This document shows, in pieces, positions 17,521 to 28,890 of a stretch of DNA of 64,000 bases. Both the position numbers and the translations under genes were made by a program. Source of the stretch: Microvirga aerophila (GTDB lineage: Bacteria > Pseudomonadota > Alphaproteobacteria > Rhizobiales > Beijerinckiaceae); assembly GCF_003332305.1 (NCBI RefSeq), contig NZ_QOIO01000018.1:45203-109202 (forward strand), in the 5' to 3' direction. Each line of letters opens with the position of its first letter. Position 1 is the first letter of the stretch. The notes beneath the pieces are model-generated. The model ran no database searches. It had not been told where the DNA came from and saw nothing but the letters and a program-made list of their open reading frames with translations.

Positions 17521-19407
17521 ATGCGAGTTCTTCACCGTTGTGGCGTCTGCGCGCTGGCTCTCGTGGCGGGCTTCACTGCCCTGCAGCTCGAGCCTGCCGT
17601 CCTGCGCGACCTTGCGTATGACGGCGACGGCCGGCGCCTGACCGTCGGGGCCGTCAAGGTTCCCCTCTGGAGTGCAGCCTGGGCGCAGACCCCCGATACG
17701 TTCAGCCTTGAAAATGTAGCCTTCACCCTGGGATCGGCAACCTATGAGGCCAAGCGGATCGAGATTTCAGGCCTCGCTTCCTCGCGGGCAGACGTGGAGG
17801 CCTTGCTCTCGCCGTCCAGCAGTGAGCCGTTCGGCCCCCGGATCGCGCGGATCGACGCGAAACAGATCACGGTTCCGGAACTCAAGGTGAGGCAGAAGGT
17901 CGGTGCTGACGACCAGACCGCCACTTATAAGAATGTGGTGCTCAGCGATGTGGCGCAGGGCCGGGTCGGCCTGACGACGATCGACACGACAGCCATCGAT
18001 GTCTCGGAGGGCAAGACGAGAACCTCCCTCACCTATGGGCGCCTTTCCGTTCGCGATCTCGATATGCCGGCTTTCGCACGCCTTTATGAGGGAACGTCCG
18101 AGACTGCATCTGGCCCTTTGTCAAAGATCCACGGGGACTTCTCGATCGACACCATCGACGTTCTCGACCAGGAGGGAACGTCCCTGAGAATCGGCCGGTT
18201 CAGCGGCCGGGATTTCCTCGCGCGCCCCACCAAGGCATCCTGGTCCGGCAGCACGGCCCTGTTCGCGGAGCTGGCCGATAAGGACGAGCTGAGCGCCGAC
18301 GAGCAGACGCGGCTGATTACGACGGCGGCGGATATGCTGAGCGCTTTCGACGTCGCCTTTGCCGAAGTGACAGGGATCGAACTGAAAGCTCCGGCCGGTT
18401 CATCGGCAGGCAGCAAGGAAACGACGTCCGAGGTCACGACCAGGGTCAACCGGGTCGCCTATACCAGCGCAACGGGCGCTCAGCCGGCTGATCTGCGCGT
18501 CGAAGGGATCGAGGCGGTCGACCGTGACGGTCGGGTAAAGATCGACGCCTTGAGCCTCACAGGCTTCTCGTTTCAATCGACTCTTGGAGCTCTCAAAGAC
18601 TTCCAGAGCGCTTGGCTCGAGGAAATCGATCCGGCGGCGGCGCGCGCCCTCGTTCCGACGATCGGCACTCTGCACGTCTCAGGCGTGGACATCGATACCT
18701 TGAGCGAGACCGGCAAAGGCCAGACGCCGGAACGTGTGAAGGCCACGCTCAAGGATTTCGAGCTGACCGCCGACAACCCGTTCAACGGCGTCCCCACCAA
18801 CTTCAAGGTCGGGCTTCAAAACCTCGCTATGGAGCTCCCGGCCAAGAGCAGCGAGGACGGGATCAAGGATCTCGTTGCCCTCGGCTACAAGAACCTCGAC
18901 CTCTCACTTGGGCTCGCAGCTCGCTGGAACGAGGCCGGCAAGGAAATCGCGATCCGCGAATTCTCCGTCCAAGGCCAGGAGCTGGGGCGCATCTCCCTGA
19001 GCGGTCTATTGGGCAATATCTCGAAGGATGCCTTCGATCCGGACACCGCCGTCGCATCGGTCGCTCTGATCGGCGCACGGGCGAAGTCCCTTGAGATGAC
19101 GGTCGAGAACACGGGCTTGTTCGACCGCTATCTCGCCAAGGCGGCGAAAGACGGAAAGACCACGCCGGAATCCCTCCGGCGGACTTACGGCGCCATCGCG
19201 GCAGTGGGCATCCCGTCGATGCTCGGCAATTCCGAACAGGCAAAGTCCCTTGGTCAGGCCGTTGCGCGCTTCATCGCGAAGCCAGGGCGGCTCACGATCA
19301 GCGCCCGGGCCAAGGAAGCCGAGGGACTGGCCATTGCTGAGGCGGTCATGTTCACCGGAGCAGCGGCGGCGCTCCAGAAGCTCAACGTCACGGCTGTGGC
19401 GGAATAG
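17521..19407 (+). CDS. Large exported protein of unknown function
   Basis: I do not recognise the family. The 628-residue product starts with an apparent signal sequence (MRVLHRCGVCALALVAGFTALQ-type, about residues 1-24) and then contains repeated amphipathic stretches of the form 'LENVAFTLGSATYEAKRIEISG' spaced through the protein (for example DLDMPAFARLY, DTIDVLDQEGTSLRIGRFSGRD, LHVSGVDIDTL). These beta-rich repeats recall AsmA-like/periplasmic scaffold proteins, but no motif is decisive. The ATG at 17521 has a GGGGG ribosome site; a TTG at 17500 in frame is less likely. It is a monocistronic gene between erpA and maeB; low Cys content fits an exported protein. Confidence 0.75.
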   Translation: MRVLHRCGVCALALVAGFTALQLEPAVLRDLAYDGDGRRLTVGAVKVPLWSAAWAQTPDTFSLENVAFTLGSATYEAKRIEISGLASSRADVEALLSPSSSEPFGPRIARIDAKQITVPELKVRQKVGADDQTATYKNVVLSDVAQGRVGLTTIDTTAIDVSEGKTRTSLTYGRLSVRDLDMPAFARLYEGTSETASGPLSKIHGDFSIDTIDVLDQEGTSLRIGRFSGRDFLARPTKASWSGSTALFAELADKDELSADEQTRLITTAADMLSAFDVAFAEVTGIELKAPAGSSAGSKETTSEVTTRVNRVAYTSATGAQPADLRVEGIEAVDRDGRVKIDALSLTGFSFQSTLGALKDFQSAWLEEIDPAAARALVPTIGTLHVSGVDIDTLSETGKGQTPERVKATLKDFELTADNPFNGVPTNFKVGLQNLAMELPAKSSEDGIKDLVALGYKNLDLSLGLAARWNEAGKEIAIREFSVQGQELGRISLSGLLGNISKDAFDPDTAVASVALIGARAKSLEMTVENTGLFDRYLAKAAKDGKTTPESLRRTYGAIAAVGIPSMLGNSEQAKSLGQAVARFIAKPGRLTISARAKEAEGLAIAEAVMFTGAAAALQKLNVTAVAE

Positions 19408-19435
19408 CACCCGCTCCGGGAAGCAAAGCCTTTTG

Positions 19436-19561
19436 TCATGGCCGGACCTGTACCAGCTGCGTCATCCCGGACGCCGCAAGGCGATCCGGGATCGTCTGCC
19501 GAAAGAAGCACCGTTCTCGTCACACGATCCCGGGTTCCGCTCACTTGGCCCCGGGATGACG
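19436..19561. repeat. Dispersed intergenic palindromic repeat, copy 1
   Basis: Begins with GTCATGGCCGGACCT and contains GTCATCCCGGACGCCGC (from 19461) and ends CCCCGGGATGAC (19549-19560), so the outer arms GTCATCCCGG/CCGGGATGAC are inverted repeats. A clearly related copy lies at 25559-25657. It fills the gap between two convergent genes (ends at 19407 and 19575), where such elements commonly sit and may act as a bidirectional terminator. Confidence 0.75.
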
Positions 19562-19574
19562 ATGGGCATACTCC

Positions 19575-21878
<2,304 letters not shown>

Positions 21879-21980
21879 CCCAAACGCTCCCTGCGCCAAA
21901 AGCCATTGTTCTTACTCAAGGGGTCCTTGTGCGCGTCTTGACCGATGCCGTCAACGCCGTCTTGCCATGAGGGGCATGTC

Positions 21981-22601
21981 ATGAGCCTGCGCCACCGCCT
22001 GAAGAACTGGCGCAACCCCCATAATCAAACCAAGCTCCATTTGGCCCGGATTGCGGGGCGCCACGGCTACGACATCGGCGAGTTCTCCTATGGCCGACCC
22101 AAGGTGCGCTTCCCCGAATCCGGCAAAAAGCTCACCATTGGCCGCTACTGCTCCATCGCCGACAAGGTGGAAATCCTGCTCGGAGGCAATCATCGAACGG
22201 ACTGGGGCACCACATACCCTTTCTCGGCCCTGCGCGACCTCTGGCCATCGGCGCCCGTAACGGAGGATTACCACAGCTCCCGGGGCGACGTGACGATCGG
22301 GCATGACGTGTGGCTCGGATCGGGCGCGATTATCCTGTCGGGAGTGACCATCGGGCACGGTGCTGTCGTTGCGGCTCACGCCGTCGTCGTCAAGGACGTG
22401 CCACCCTACGGGATCGTTGGGGGCAACCCGGCCAAACTCATCCGCCATCGTTTTGACGAGGCCACCGTCGAGGCCCTGCTGCAAGCCGCATGGTGGGACC
22501 TGCCCAGGGAGAAGATCGCCACGCTCATCCCGCTCTTGCAGAGCGACCGGATCAAGGAGCTGATCGCCGCCGTCCGGGTGCTGCGGGCCCGATCGGCCTG
22601 A
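21981..22601 (+). CDS. CatB-related hexapeptide O-acetyltransferase
   Basis: Left-handed beta-helix acetyltransferase of 206 residues. The hexapeptide repeats run from KKLTIGRYCSIADKVEILLGG (about residues 48-67) to VTIGHDVWLGSGAIILSGVTIGHGAVVAAHAVV (about 105-137), followed by the conserved YGIVGGNPAKLIRHRF. The insert with NHRTDWGTTYPF supplies the catalytic His typical of CatB/xenobiotic and sugar acetyltransferases. It is divergent from maeB. A 13-codon upstream extension is unlikely since ATG at 21981 has GAGGGGC as ribosome site. The substrate is unknown; a polysaccharide role is plausible since a glycosyltransferase gene follows on the other strand. Confidence 0.88.
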   Translation: MSLRHRLKNWRNPHNQTKLHLARIAGRHGYDIGEFSYGRPKVRFPESGKKLTIGRYCSIADKVEILLGGNHRTDWGTTYPFSALRDLWPSAPVTEDYHSSRGDVTIGHDVWLGSGAIILSGVTIGHGAVVAAHAVVVKDVPPYGIVGGNPAKLIRHRFDEATVEALLQAAWWDLPREKIATLIPLLQSDRIKELIAAVRVLRARSA

Positions 22602-22613
22602 GACACCTGAGCT

Positions 22614-23480
22614 CTACGAAAGCCCCTCCTGCCGAAGCGCTTCTTTCCTGCGCAGGAACGCCCATGCTCCGGCGGCCGAGCCGCCGTAGCGCTCGACGAG
22701 GCTGCGCCGGAAGGTCAGGCTCGCGCCGAGAGTTTTCAGGGCATTGACCGCAAACATCCCAGGAGCCGGATTCGGCAGTCCGTATTTGCGGCTCACATAG
22801 GCCCGGGACCAGGCCTGATGCCACCGGGTCCTGAAGACGCGGCCGGGCTGCGGCGTGCTGGAACGTCCCCGCCCGTGGCGCACGACCGCCTGCGGTACAT
22901 AGACGAGGGCAGAACCGGAATCCGCCACCCGGCGGCAGAGATCATCATCTTCGTAGAACAGGAAGATGTTTTCATCGAAGCCGCCTAGCCTGAGGAAAAG
23001 CTCCCGGCGGATGAGGAAGCAGGCCCCGGAAAAGAACGGCGCGCAGACTTCGCCCTCCGGCAGCGCAAGCTGGCCGTGCGGATTGGTCAGATAGGAGGCC
23101 AGAAGCGAGCGCGGTTGGAAGAAAACCCGACCACTCGGCTCCACGATCTTGGGAGCGAAGAACCCCGCGTCGGGATAGCGGCGGGCCGCATCGACGAGAC
23201 GGTCAACGGTGATGGGCTCGACGAGAACGTCTGGGTTCACCACGAGGATAAACTCGCTCTCGGCCGCCCGCGCGCCGATGTTGTTGGCGCGGCCATAGCC
23301 TTCGTTGCGCGCGTTGCGGATCACCCGGGAGCCATGCCCCTCGGCGATGGCGACGCTCTCGTCCGTCGAGGCATTGTCGACGACGATCACCGGCACATCG
23401 GCGGCTCTTAGCGCGCCGAGGCACTCCGGCAGCGCATGGGCGCTGTCGAAGGCCACGACGATCGCGGTAACGGGCGTCAT
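22614..23480 (-). CDS. Family 2 glycosyltransferase
   Basis: Protein of 288 residues with the GT-A nucleotide-sugar fold: N-terminal [34 protein letters not shown] (about residues 31-47), a Rhamnosyl-transferase-like [13 protein letters not shown], and the metal-binding-type VNPDVLVEP. Later [20 protein letters not shown] (about 158-177) is the acceptor-side motif of rhamnosyl/mannosyl transferases such as WbbL. The start overlaps the aspS stop by 4 nt (ATGA), so it is translated with aspS. Donor and acceptor are unknown; polysaccharide or glycan decoration is inferred. Confidence 0.88.
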   Translation of the reverse strand: MTPVTAIVVAFDSAHALPECLGALRAADVPVIVVDNASTDESVAIAEGHGSRVIRNARNEGYGRANNIGARAAESEFILVVNPDVLVEPITVDRLVDAARRYPDAGFFAPKIVEPSGRVFFQPRSLLASYLTNPHGQLALPEGEVCAPFFSGACFLIRRELFLRLGGFDENIFLFYEDDDLCRRVADSGSALVYVPQAVVRHGRGRSSTPQPGRVFRTRWHQAWSRAYVSRKYGLPNPAPGMFAVNALKTLGASLTFRRSLVERYGGSAAGAWAFLRRKEALRQEGLS

Positions 23481-25297
23481 TTCTCCTGAACGTTCAGCCG
23501 GATGTGCAGCTCGCGCAGCTGCTTGGGCGTCACCTCGGAGGGCGCGCCGAGCAGCAGGTCCTCGGCCTTCTGGTTCATGGGGAAGATCGTGATCTCGCGC
23601 AGGTTCTGTGCGCCGCAGAGCAGCATCACGATGCGGTCGACGCCTGCCGCCATGCCGCCGTGAGGCGGCGCGCCGTACTGGAAGGCGCGGTACATTCCTC
23701 CGAACCGCTCCATGACCTCCTTCTCGCCATAGCCGGCGATTTCGAAGGCCTTCACCATCCGATCGGGACGATGGTTGCGGATCGATCCCGACGCCATCTC
23801 ATAGCCGTTGCAGACCATGTCGTACTGGAAGGCGGTGATCTTGAGGATCTTCTCCTTGTCGGACGGATCGAGCGCCATGAACGCATCGTGGTCCATGTTC
23901 CCCATGGAGAACGGGTTATGCGAGAAGTCGATCTTCTTCTCGTCCTCGTTCCACTCGTATTGCGGGAAGTCGACGATCCAGCAGAAAGCGAACTGGTCCT
24001 TGTTGCCCAGACCCAGCTCGTCGCCGATGCGCACACGCGCCTTGCCGGCAAGCGAGGCGGCCTTGTCCTCGGCGCCTGCCGAGAAGAACACGGCATCCCC
24101 GGCCTTCAGGCCTGCCTTCTCGCGGATGACTGCCTGGGCGGCCTCCGGGATGAACTTGGCGATGGGTCCCTTGCCGGTGATCTGTCCGCCATCTTCCTCG
24201 AACACGATGTAGCCGAGGCCGGGCGCGCCTTCCGTGCGGGCCCAGTCGTTGAGCTTGTCGAAGAAGGAGCGCGGCTGGGAGGCTGCGCCCGTGGCCGGAA
24301 TGGCGCGAACGACGCCACCGGACTTGATGACGTTCTTGAAGGCGTTGAACGTCACGTCCTCACGCTCGAACACCTCCGACACATCGGCGATGACCAGCGG
24401 GTTGCGAAGGTCCGGCTTGTCGGAGCCGTATTTCAGCATCGACTCGAAATACGGAATGCGCGGGAACACCTCGGTGACGGGCTTTCCGTCCGCGAACTCC
24501 TTGAAGGTGTCGCGGATCACAGGCTCCATGGCCTGGAACACGTCCTCCTGGGTGACGAAGCTCATCTCCACGTCGAGCTGGTAGAACTCGCCCGGCAGCC
24601 GGTCGGCGCGGGGATCCTCGTCGCGGAAGCAGGGGGCGATCTGGAAGTACCGGTCGAAGCCGGAGATCATGATCAGCTGCTTGAACTGCTGCGGAGCCTG
24701 CGGCAGCGCATAGAACTTGCCGGGATGGATGCGCGACGGCACCAGGAAGTCGCGCGCGCCTTCGGGCGACGAGGCGGTCAGGATCGGGGTGGTGAACTCG
24801 AAGAACCCGCCCGTCTTCATGCGGCTGCGGAGCGAGTCGACGATCGCGCCGCGCTTCATGATGTTGTTGTGCAGCTTCTCCCGGCGCAGGTCCAGGAACC
24901 GGTAGGTGAGACGGGTCTCCTCCGGGTATTCCTGGTCGCCGAAGACCGGCATCGGCAGCTCGTTGGCCGGGCCCAGCACTTCCATGTCGGTGATGTAGAC
25001 CTCGACCATGCCGGAGGGCAGGTCCGGGTTCTCGGTGCCGGCCGGACGCTTGCGCACCTTGCCGTCCACGCGGATCACCCACTCCGAGCGCACAGCCTCG
25101 GCCTGCTTGAAGGCAGGGGAATCCGGATCGATGACGCACTGGGTCATGCCGTAATGATCGCGCAGGTCGATGAACAGCACGCCGCCATGGTCGCGGATGC
25201 GGTGGCACCAGCCGGACAGGCGGGTGGTTTCGCCGACATGGGATTCGCGAAGCGCGCCACAGGTGTGGGAGCGGTAACGGTGCAGGGGGGCGGACAT
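23477..25297 (-). CDS. aspS: Aspartate--tRNA(Asp/Asn) ligase
   Basis: Class II synthetase of 606 residues with the N-terminal OB anticodon-binding domain ([23 protein letters not shown], about residues 27-50), motif 2 ([22 protein letters not shown]), the bacterial GAD insert and motif 3 ([19 protein letters not shown], near residue 560). Because gatCAB is present in the same window, this bacterial-type enzyme may be non-discriminating and also make Asp-tRNA(Asn), but no asparaginyl-tRNA synthetase was searched for here. It is on its own promoter with GT2 downstream. Confidence 0.96.
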   Translation of the reverse strand: MSAPLHRYRSHTCGALRESHVGETTRLSGWCHRIRDHGGVLFIDLRDHYGMTQCVIDPDSPAFKQAEAVRSEWVIRVDGKVRKRPAGTENPDLPSGMVEVYITDMEVLGPANELPMPVFGDQEYPEETRLTYRFLDLRREKLHNNIMKRGAIVDSLRSRMKTGGFFEFTTPILTASSPEGARDFLVPSRIHPGKFYALPQAPQQFKQLIMISGFDRYFQIAPCFRDEDPRADRLPGEFYQLDVEMSFVTQEDVFQAMEPVIRDTFKEFADGKPVTEVFPRIPYFESMLKYGSDKPDLRNPLVIADVSEVFEREDVTFNAFKNVIKSGGVVRAIPATGAASQPRSFFDKLNDWARTEGAPGLGYIVFEEDGGQITGKGPIAKFIPEAAQAVIREKAGLKAGDAVFFSAGAEDKAASLAGKARVRIGDELGLGNKDQFAFCWIVDFPQYEWNEDEKKIDFSHNPFSMGNMDHDAFMALDPSDKEKILKITAFQYDMVCNGYEMASGSIRNHRPDRMVKAFEIAGYGEKEVMERFGGMYRAFQYGAPPHGGMAAGVDRIVMLLCGAQNLREITIFPMNQKAEDLLLGAPSEVTPKQLRELHIRLNVQEK

Positions 25298-25450
25298 GGA
25301 AGAGCCTGATGTTTACGTGTTTGGCGCAACATTCATGGCAGCCAGGGGATGTCAAGGCAGAAGGGCGAATCGGAGTGCCCTAGGCCGATCATCAGGCTCC
25401 GGCAGCCGATACCGGTATATTTTCGGGCGCCTGGGCGGCGGCAGTCTCAT

Positions 25451-25537
25451 CGTGTCATGGTCGGGCCTCCCCGGCCATCTACGCTTGGGAGCCGCCGCGC
25501 TGGCAAAAACCTGCCCTGAACCAAGCCGGGGATGACG
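25451..25537. repeat. Dispersed repeat, variant unit
   Basis: Starts GTGTCATGGTCGGGCCTCCCC and ends CCGGGGATGACGG (25527-25539), so outer ends are inverted like those of the neighbouring unit. The opening resembles GTCATGGCCGGACCT at 19436, suggesting one repeat family with two sub-units. Confidence 0.5.
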
Positions 25538-25558
25538 GATCGCATCGCAAGCCGTTGC

Positions 25559-25657
25559 GTCATCCCGGACGCCGCAGGCGATCCGGGATCGTCTGACGAG
25601 AGTGGCGCCTCGTTCTGCAATCGATTCCGGGCTCCGCTGGCGCGGCCCCGGAATGAC
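25559..25657. repeat. Dispersed intergenic palindromic repeat, copy 2
   Basis: Ninety-nine bases bounded by GTCATCCCGG and CCCGGAATGAC. The first 40 bases (GTCATCCCGGACGCCGCA then GGCGATCCGGGATCGTCTG) match copy 1 near 19461 almost base for base; the centres differ more. Typical behaviour of short, non-coding repeated palindromes of Hyphomicrobiales. Confidence 0.8.
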
Positions 25658-25788
25658 GGGAGGCAGCGTGAAACTCAGGCCATCCGAGCGGCCTACGACT
25701 GCAAAAACCCTTTCCAGGCCTCGATTTTTCAGCCCTTCCAGCGCCCAGGACTCTTGCGGAACAAACCACGAACCACCATATTCCCTCT

Positions 25789-26154
25789 ATGATTTCCACT
25801 CATGCAACATCCCTTTTGAAGCCGGTCCGGAACGCCCCTGTGGAGGAGAGGTTCGAGGGCAATTGGCACGTCTATCCCATGGAAGGCGCGCTCGAGCTTC
25901 ACTATACGGATCAGGCCGGCAACCCGAGCCGGCGCTGGGTCATTGCGCGCGAGCTGAAGGTCGGCCCTGGCAAGACCCTTCTGGGCGGCATCGACATGTC
26001 CGACGACGGCTATCGCGGCTTCCGGGCGGATCGGATCGAGCGCATCGTCGATGCCGAAACCGGTCGGGTCATCGACAGGAATATTATCGACTGGCTGATC
26101 AAGCGGGCCGAGCGGCAGGCCAAGGAGCGTAAGAAAGCGGCAAAAGCCGCCTAA
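25789..26154 (+). CDS. Small WYL-like domain protein
   Basis: The 121-residue protein has no recognised enzymatic motif. Residues about 35-100 (LELHYTDQAGNPSRRWVIARELKV to GYRGFRADRIERIVDAETG) resemble the ligand-binding WYL domain, in which a beta-barrel binds oligonucleotides or other ligands, including the Arg-rich RxFRxDRI strand. There is no HTH, so it is not a classical WYL regulator. Its Lys-rich C-terminus (RAERQAKERKKAAKAA) could bind RNA. It is 45 nt upstream of rnd on the same strand, so probably co-transcribed. WYL assignment is inference. Confidence 0.55.
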   Translation: MISTHATSLLKPVRNAPVEERFEGNWHVYPMEGALELHYTDQAGNPSRRWVIARELKVGPGKTLLGGIDMSDDGYRGFRADRIERIVDAETGRVIDRNIIDWLIKRAERQAKERKKAAKAA

Positions 26155-26199
26155 CGGAGGAGTCGCGGGAACGCTCGCGTTCAGCTAAAAGCCTATCTC

Positions 26200-27369
26200 A
26201 TGGATTTGATCACAACGACCGACGCCCTGGCTGCCGCCTGCATCCGCCTCGCCGCTCATCCGTTCGTCACCGTCGATACGGAGTTTCTGCGCGAGACCAC
26301 CTATTACCCTAAGCTCTGCCTGATCCAGATGGCGGGTCCCGATCCGGCTGACGCCTATCTGATCGACCCGCTGGCCGAGGAAATCAGCCTGGAGCCCTTC
26401 ATGGCGCTCATGGCCGATCCCAACGTCGTGAAGGTGTTCCATTCGGCCCGGCAGGATCTCGAAATCATCTGGAACCTGGGGCAGCTCGTCCCCACGCCCC
26501 TGTTCGACACCCAGATCGCCGCCATGGTCTGCGGCTACGGGGATTCGGTGTCCTACGAGCAGCTGGTCAACGACCTCGCCAAGGCGCGGGTGGACAAGTC
26601 CTCCCGCTTCACCGACTGGTCACGCCGCCCGCTGACCGACGCCCAGCTCACCTATGCGCTCTCCGATGTCACCCACTTGGTGAGCGTCTACGAGGCGCTC
26701 ATGGCGCAGCTGCAGAAGAACGGCAGGCTCGCGTGGCTGAGCGAGGAGATGTCGGTCCTCACCTCCCCGGAGACCTATCAGGCCGACCCGGATAACGCTT
26801 GGCGCCGCCTGTCCGGCCGCCTGCGCAAGGCCAAGGAAGTCGCCGTTCTGATGGAGGTTGCCGCTTGGCGGGAACGTGAGGCCCAGAACCGCGACGTTCC
26901 CCGGGGCCGCATCCTCAAGGACGACGCGCTCATCGACGTCGCCGTCTCAGCCCCTCGCAGCACCGAAGCCCTGGGACGCCTGCGTTCGATCCCCAATGGG
27001 TTCGAGCGGTCCCGCACGGGAGCCGACATCCTGGAAGCGGTCGAGCGCGGCCTTACCCGTGACCCCGCGACCGTTCCCATGCCGGAGCGATCCCGTGGAC
27101 GCGGGGCGGCAGGCGCCGTGGTGGAGCTCCTGAAGGTTCTCCTGAAGGCCGTCGCCGAGCAGGAAGGCGTCGCGCCCAAGATCATCGCGACCGTCGAGGA
27201 GCTTGAGGCCATCGCCGAAAGCGACACGGCCGACGTGCCCTCCCTCCACGGCTGGCGGCGGAGCCTGTTCGGCGAAAAGGCCCTTGCCCTCAAGAACGGC
27301 CAGCTCGGCCTCGTGCTGGAACGAAGCCGGGTCGTCGTGCGTGACCTGACGCGGGCCGAGGCGGTTTAA
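26200..27369 (+). CDS. rnd: Ribonuclease D
   Basis: 3'-5' exoribonuclease of the DEDD family involved in tRNA and structured-RNA maturation. The 389-residue product has Exo I VDTEFLRE (D26, E28), Exo [15 protein letters not shown] (Asp about 86) and Exo [19 protein letters not shown] with the Tyr/Asp of the DEDDy subtype, then an HRDC region (about residues 210-300). Length is normal. It converges with ppx: the two stop codons share the four bases TTAA (27366-27369), each reading TAA on its own strand. Confidence 0.94.
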   Translation: MDLITTTDALAAACIRLAAHPFVTVDTEFLRETTYYPKLCLIQMAGPDPADAYLIDPLAEEISLEPFMALMADPNVVKVFHSARQDLEIIWNLGQLVPTPLFDTQIAAMVCGYGDSVSYEQLVNDLAKARVDKSSRFTDWSRRPLTDAQLTYALSDVTHLVSVYEALMAQLQKNGRLAWLSEEMSVLTSPETYQADPDNAWRRLSGRLRKAKEVAVLMEVAAWREREAQNRDVPRGRILKDDALIDVAVSAPRSTEALGRLRSIPNGFERSRTGADILEAVERGLTRDPATVPMPERSRGRGAAGAVVELLKVLLKAVAEQEGVAPKIIATVEELEAIAESDTADVPSLHGWRRSLFGEKALALKNGQLGLVLERSRVVVRDLTRAEAV

Positions 27370-28889
27370 CCGGCAATCTCGATGGCTGGCGACAGGTTCA
27401 GGAGCTTGCCCAGCGCCCGAAGCCTGCCCGAGAGGCGCTCGTTCGCCAGGGCTTCCATGTGTTCAGGCAGTTGCAGCACGACCTCGCCGCCACGGGCAAA
27501 GACCGGCGTCTTGGGCAGGATTCCCTCCATCCCGACTGAAACAGGATAAGCCACGCGCATGAGCGCCGCGAGCAGCCGCGCGCGCTCCATCAGGCGCGTT
27601 CCCGCAAGCGCCTTGATCCGGGAGCCGACCTTGTCCGGGTTGAGACCTTCGTGTCGGAAGAAGATCGACAATGCCAAATAGGCGCGGCCGGGATGATCGA
27701 GTCCTGCAAAAGCCCCATAGGCGATGAGATTGAGGCTTTGCTCCCCGCGATAATCCGGGTGCGCCCGCCAGCCAATATCGGCGAGCAGGCAGGCCGCATG
27801 GCGCAGGCGATACTCGTTCTCGGTCTCCGGGAGCCCGAGGCTCTTCATGAACTGCTCGGTCCACTCCCACAATTGCTCCCCGTGCCGGGGCGAGCGGGAG
27901 CGCAGCAGGTTGAGGTCGCCTGCCGCCGAAATGAGCGGATCATGCCGGCGGATCCCAGGGTCGAGCTTTTCGTACAGCAATCCTTCGCGCACGCCATAGG
28001 CCGAGATGGCGATGTCCTTCGGCTCGCCCAGCCTGATGATCTCCTCCAGCAGGATCGCCCCATAGGCCAGAAGAGGGCGGCGGGCTTCGGAAACGCTTTC
28101 GATGTCCTTCAGGGTCTTGGTGTCCGCCTCCTCGATGAGGTGAAGGAAGTCCAGGCCGTCGTCGGGCTTGATGGTGTAGCCGTGCATGACGTGGAGGGGA
28201 TAATCCTTCGCGGCCTGATGCAGCCGCGCCAATGCGCGCCACGTGCCGCCGACCGCATAGAAGGTCCGCCCATGGAGATGTTCGAGATATTCGGGTGCGC
28301 GCTCAAGTGCCGCCCGGATGATTCTCTGCGCCTTCTTGAGGGACCCGCCACTCAGGTCCTGCAAGGCCAGACCGCCGAGCGGCATGGTAACGCCCTGCCC
28401 CACGGTCGGGCCGCTCACATCCACCAGCTCCAGGCTGCCGCCGCCCATGTCGCCGACGATGCCATCCGGATCAAAGAAGCCCGACACGACGCCAAAGGCG
28501 GAGAGCATCGCCTCCCTGGCGCCGGACAGGAGTTCGATGCCGTGGCCGCAAGCCTCGGCTGCGGCCTCCAGGAAGGCCGGCCCGTTGGACGCGTCACGGG
28601 CGGCGGCCGTCGCCAGCACGAACACGTCCGACACGTTCATGGTTTTGCACAGGACCTGGAAGCGCGCGAGCGCCCTCAAGGCCCGGTCGACCGCCTCGTC
28701 GTCCAAGCGCCCGGTGGTCGCCACGTGCCGTCCGAGACCGCACAGGACCTTCTCGTTGTAGATCGGCGTCGGAGCCCTGGTCAGGCCCTCATAGACCACG
28801 AGACGAACCGAGTTGGATCCGATGTCGATGGTCGCCACCGGGCGGCCGATCTTGAGCCGCCCCGGAGCCTCGCGCTCGACCGCCTGCAT
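27366..28889 (-). CDS. ppx: Exopolyphosphatase (Ppx/GppA family)
   Basis: Hydrolyses terminal phosphate from long-chain polyphosphate and possibly (p)ppGpp-related pppGpp. The 507-residue protein has the ASKHA phosphate-1 motif [17 protein letters not shown] (about residues 18-34), the catalytic [15 protein letters not shown] region and later [11 protein letters not shown], followed by a C-terminal HD-like domain. A longer frame begins at 28949 inside ppk; the ATG at 28889, 1 nt after the ppk stop, suits the family start and coupled translation. Forms an operon with ppk. Confidence 0.92.
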   Translation of the reverse strand: MQAVEREAPGRLKIGRPVATIDIGSNSVRLVVYEGLTRAPTPIYNEKVLCGLGRHVATTGRLDDEAVDRALRALARFQVLCKTMNVSDVFVLATAAARDASNGPAFLEAAAEACGHGIELLSGAREAMLSAFGVVSGFFDPDGIVGDMGGGSLELVDVSGPTVGQGVTMPLGGLALQDLSGGSLKKAQRIIRAALERAPEYLEHLHGRTFYAVGGTWRALARLHQAAKDYPLHVMHGYTIKPDDGLDFLHLIEEADTKTLKDIESVSEARRPLLAYGAILLEEIIRLGEPKDIAISAYGVREGLLYEKLDPGIRRHDPLISAAGDLNLLRSRSPRHGEQLWEWTEQFMKSLGLPETENEYRLRHAACLLADIGWRAHPDYRGEQSLNLIAYGAFAGLDHPGRAYLALSIFFRHEGLNPDKVGSRIKALAGTRLMERARLLAALMRVAYPVSVGMEGILPKTPVFARGGEVVLQLPEHMEALANERLSGRLRALGKLLNLSPAIEIAG

Positions 28890-28890
28890 G

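Larger units (their letters stand above)
25298..25788. other. 490-nt gap between aspS and a WYL-like gene
   Basis: No gene is visible. It contains two related repeat units (25451-25537 and 25559-25657) and a presumed promoter region for the plus-strand genes starting at 25789. The rest shows no clear coding bias. Confidence 0.6.
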
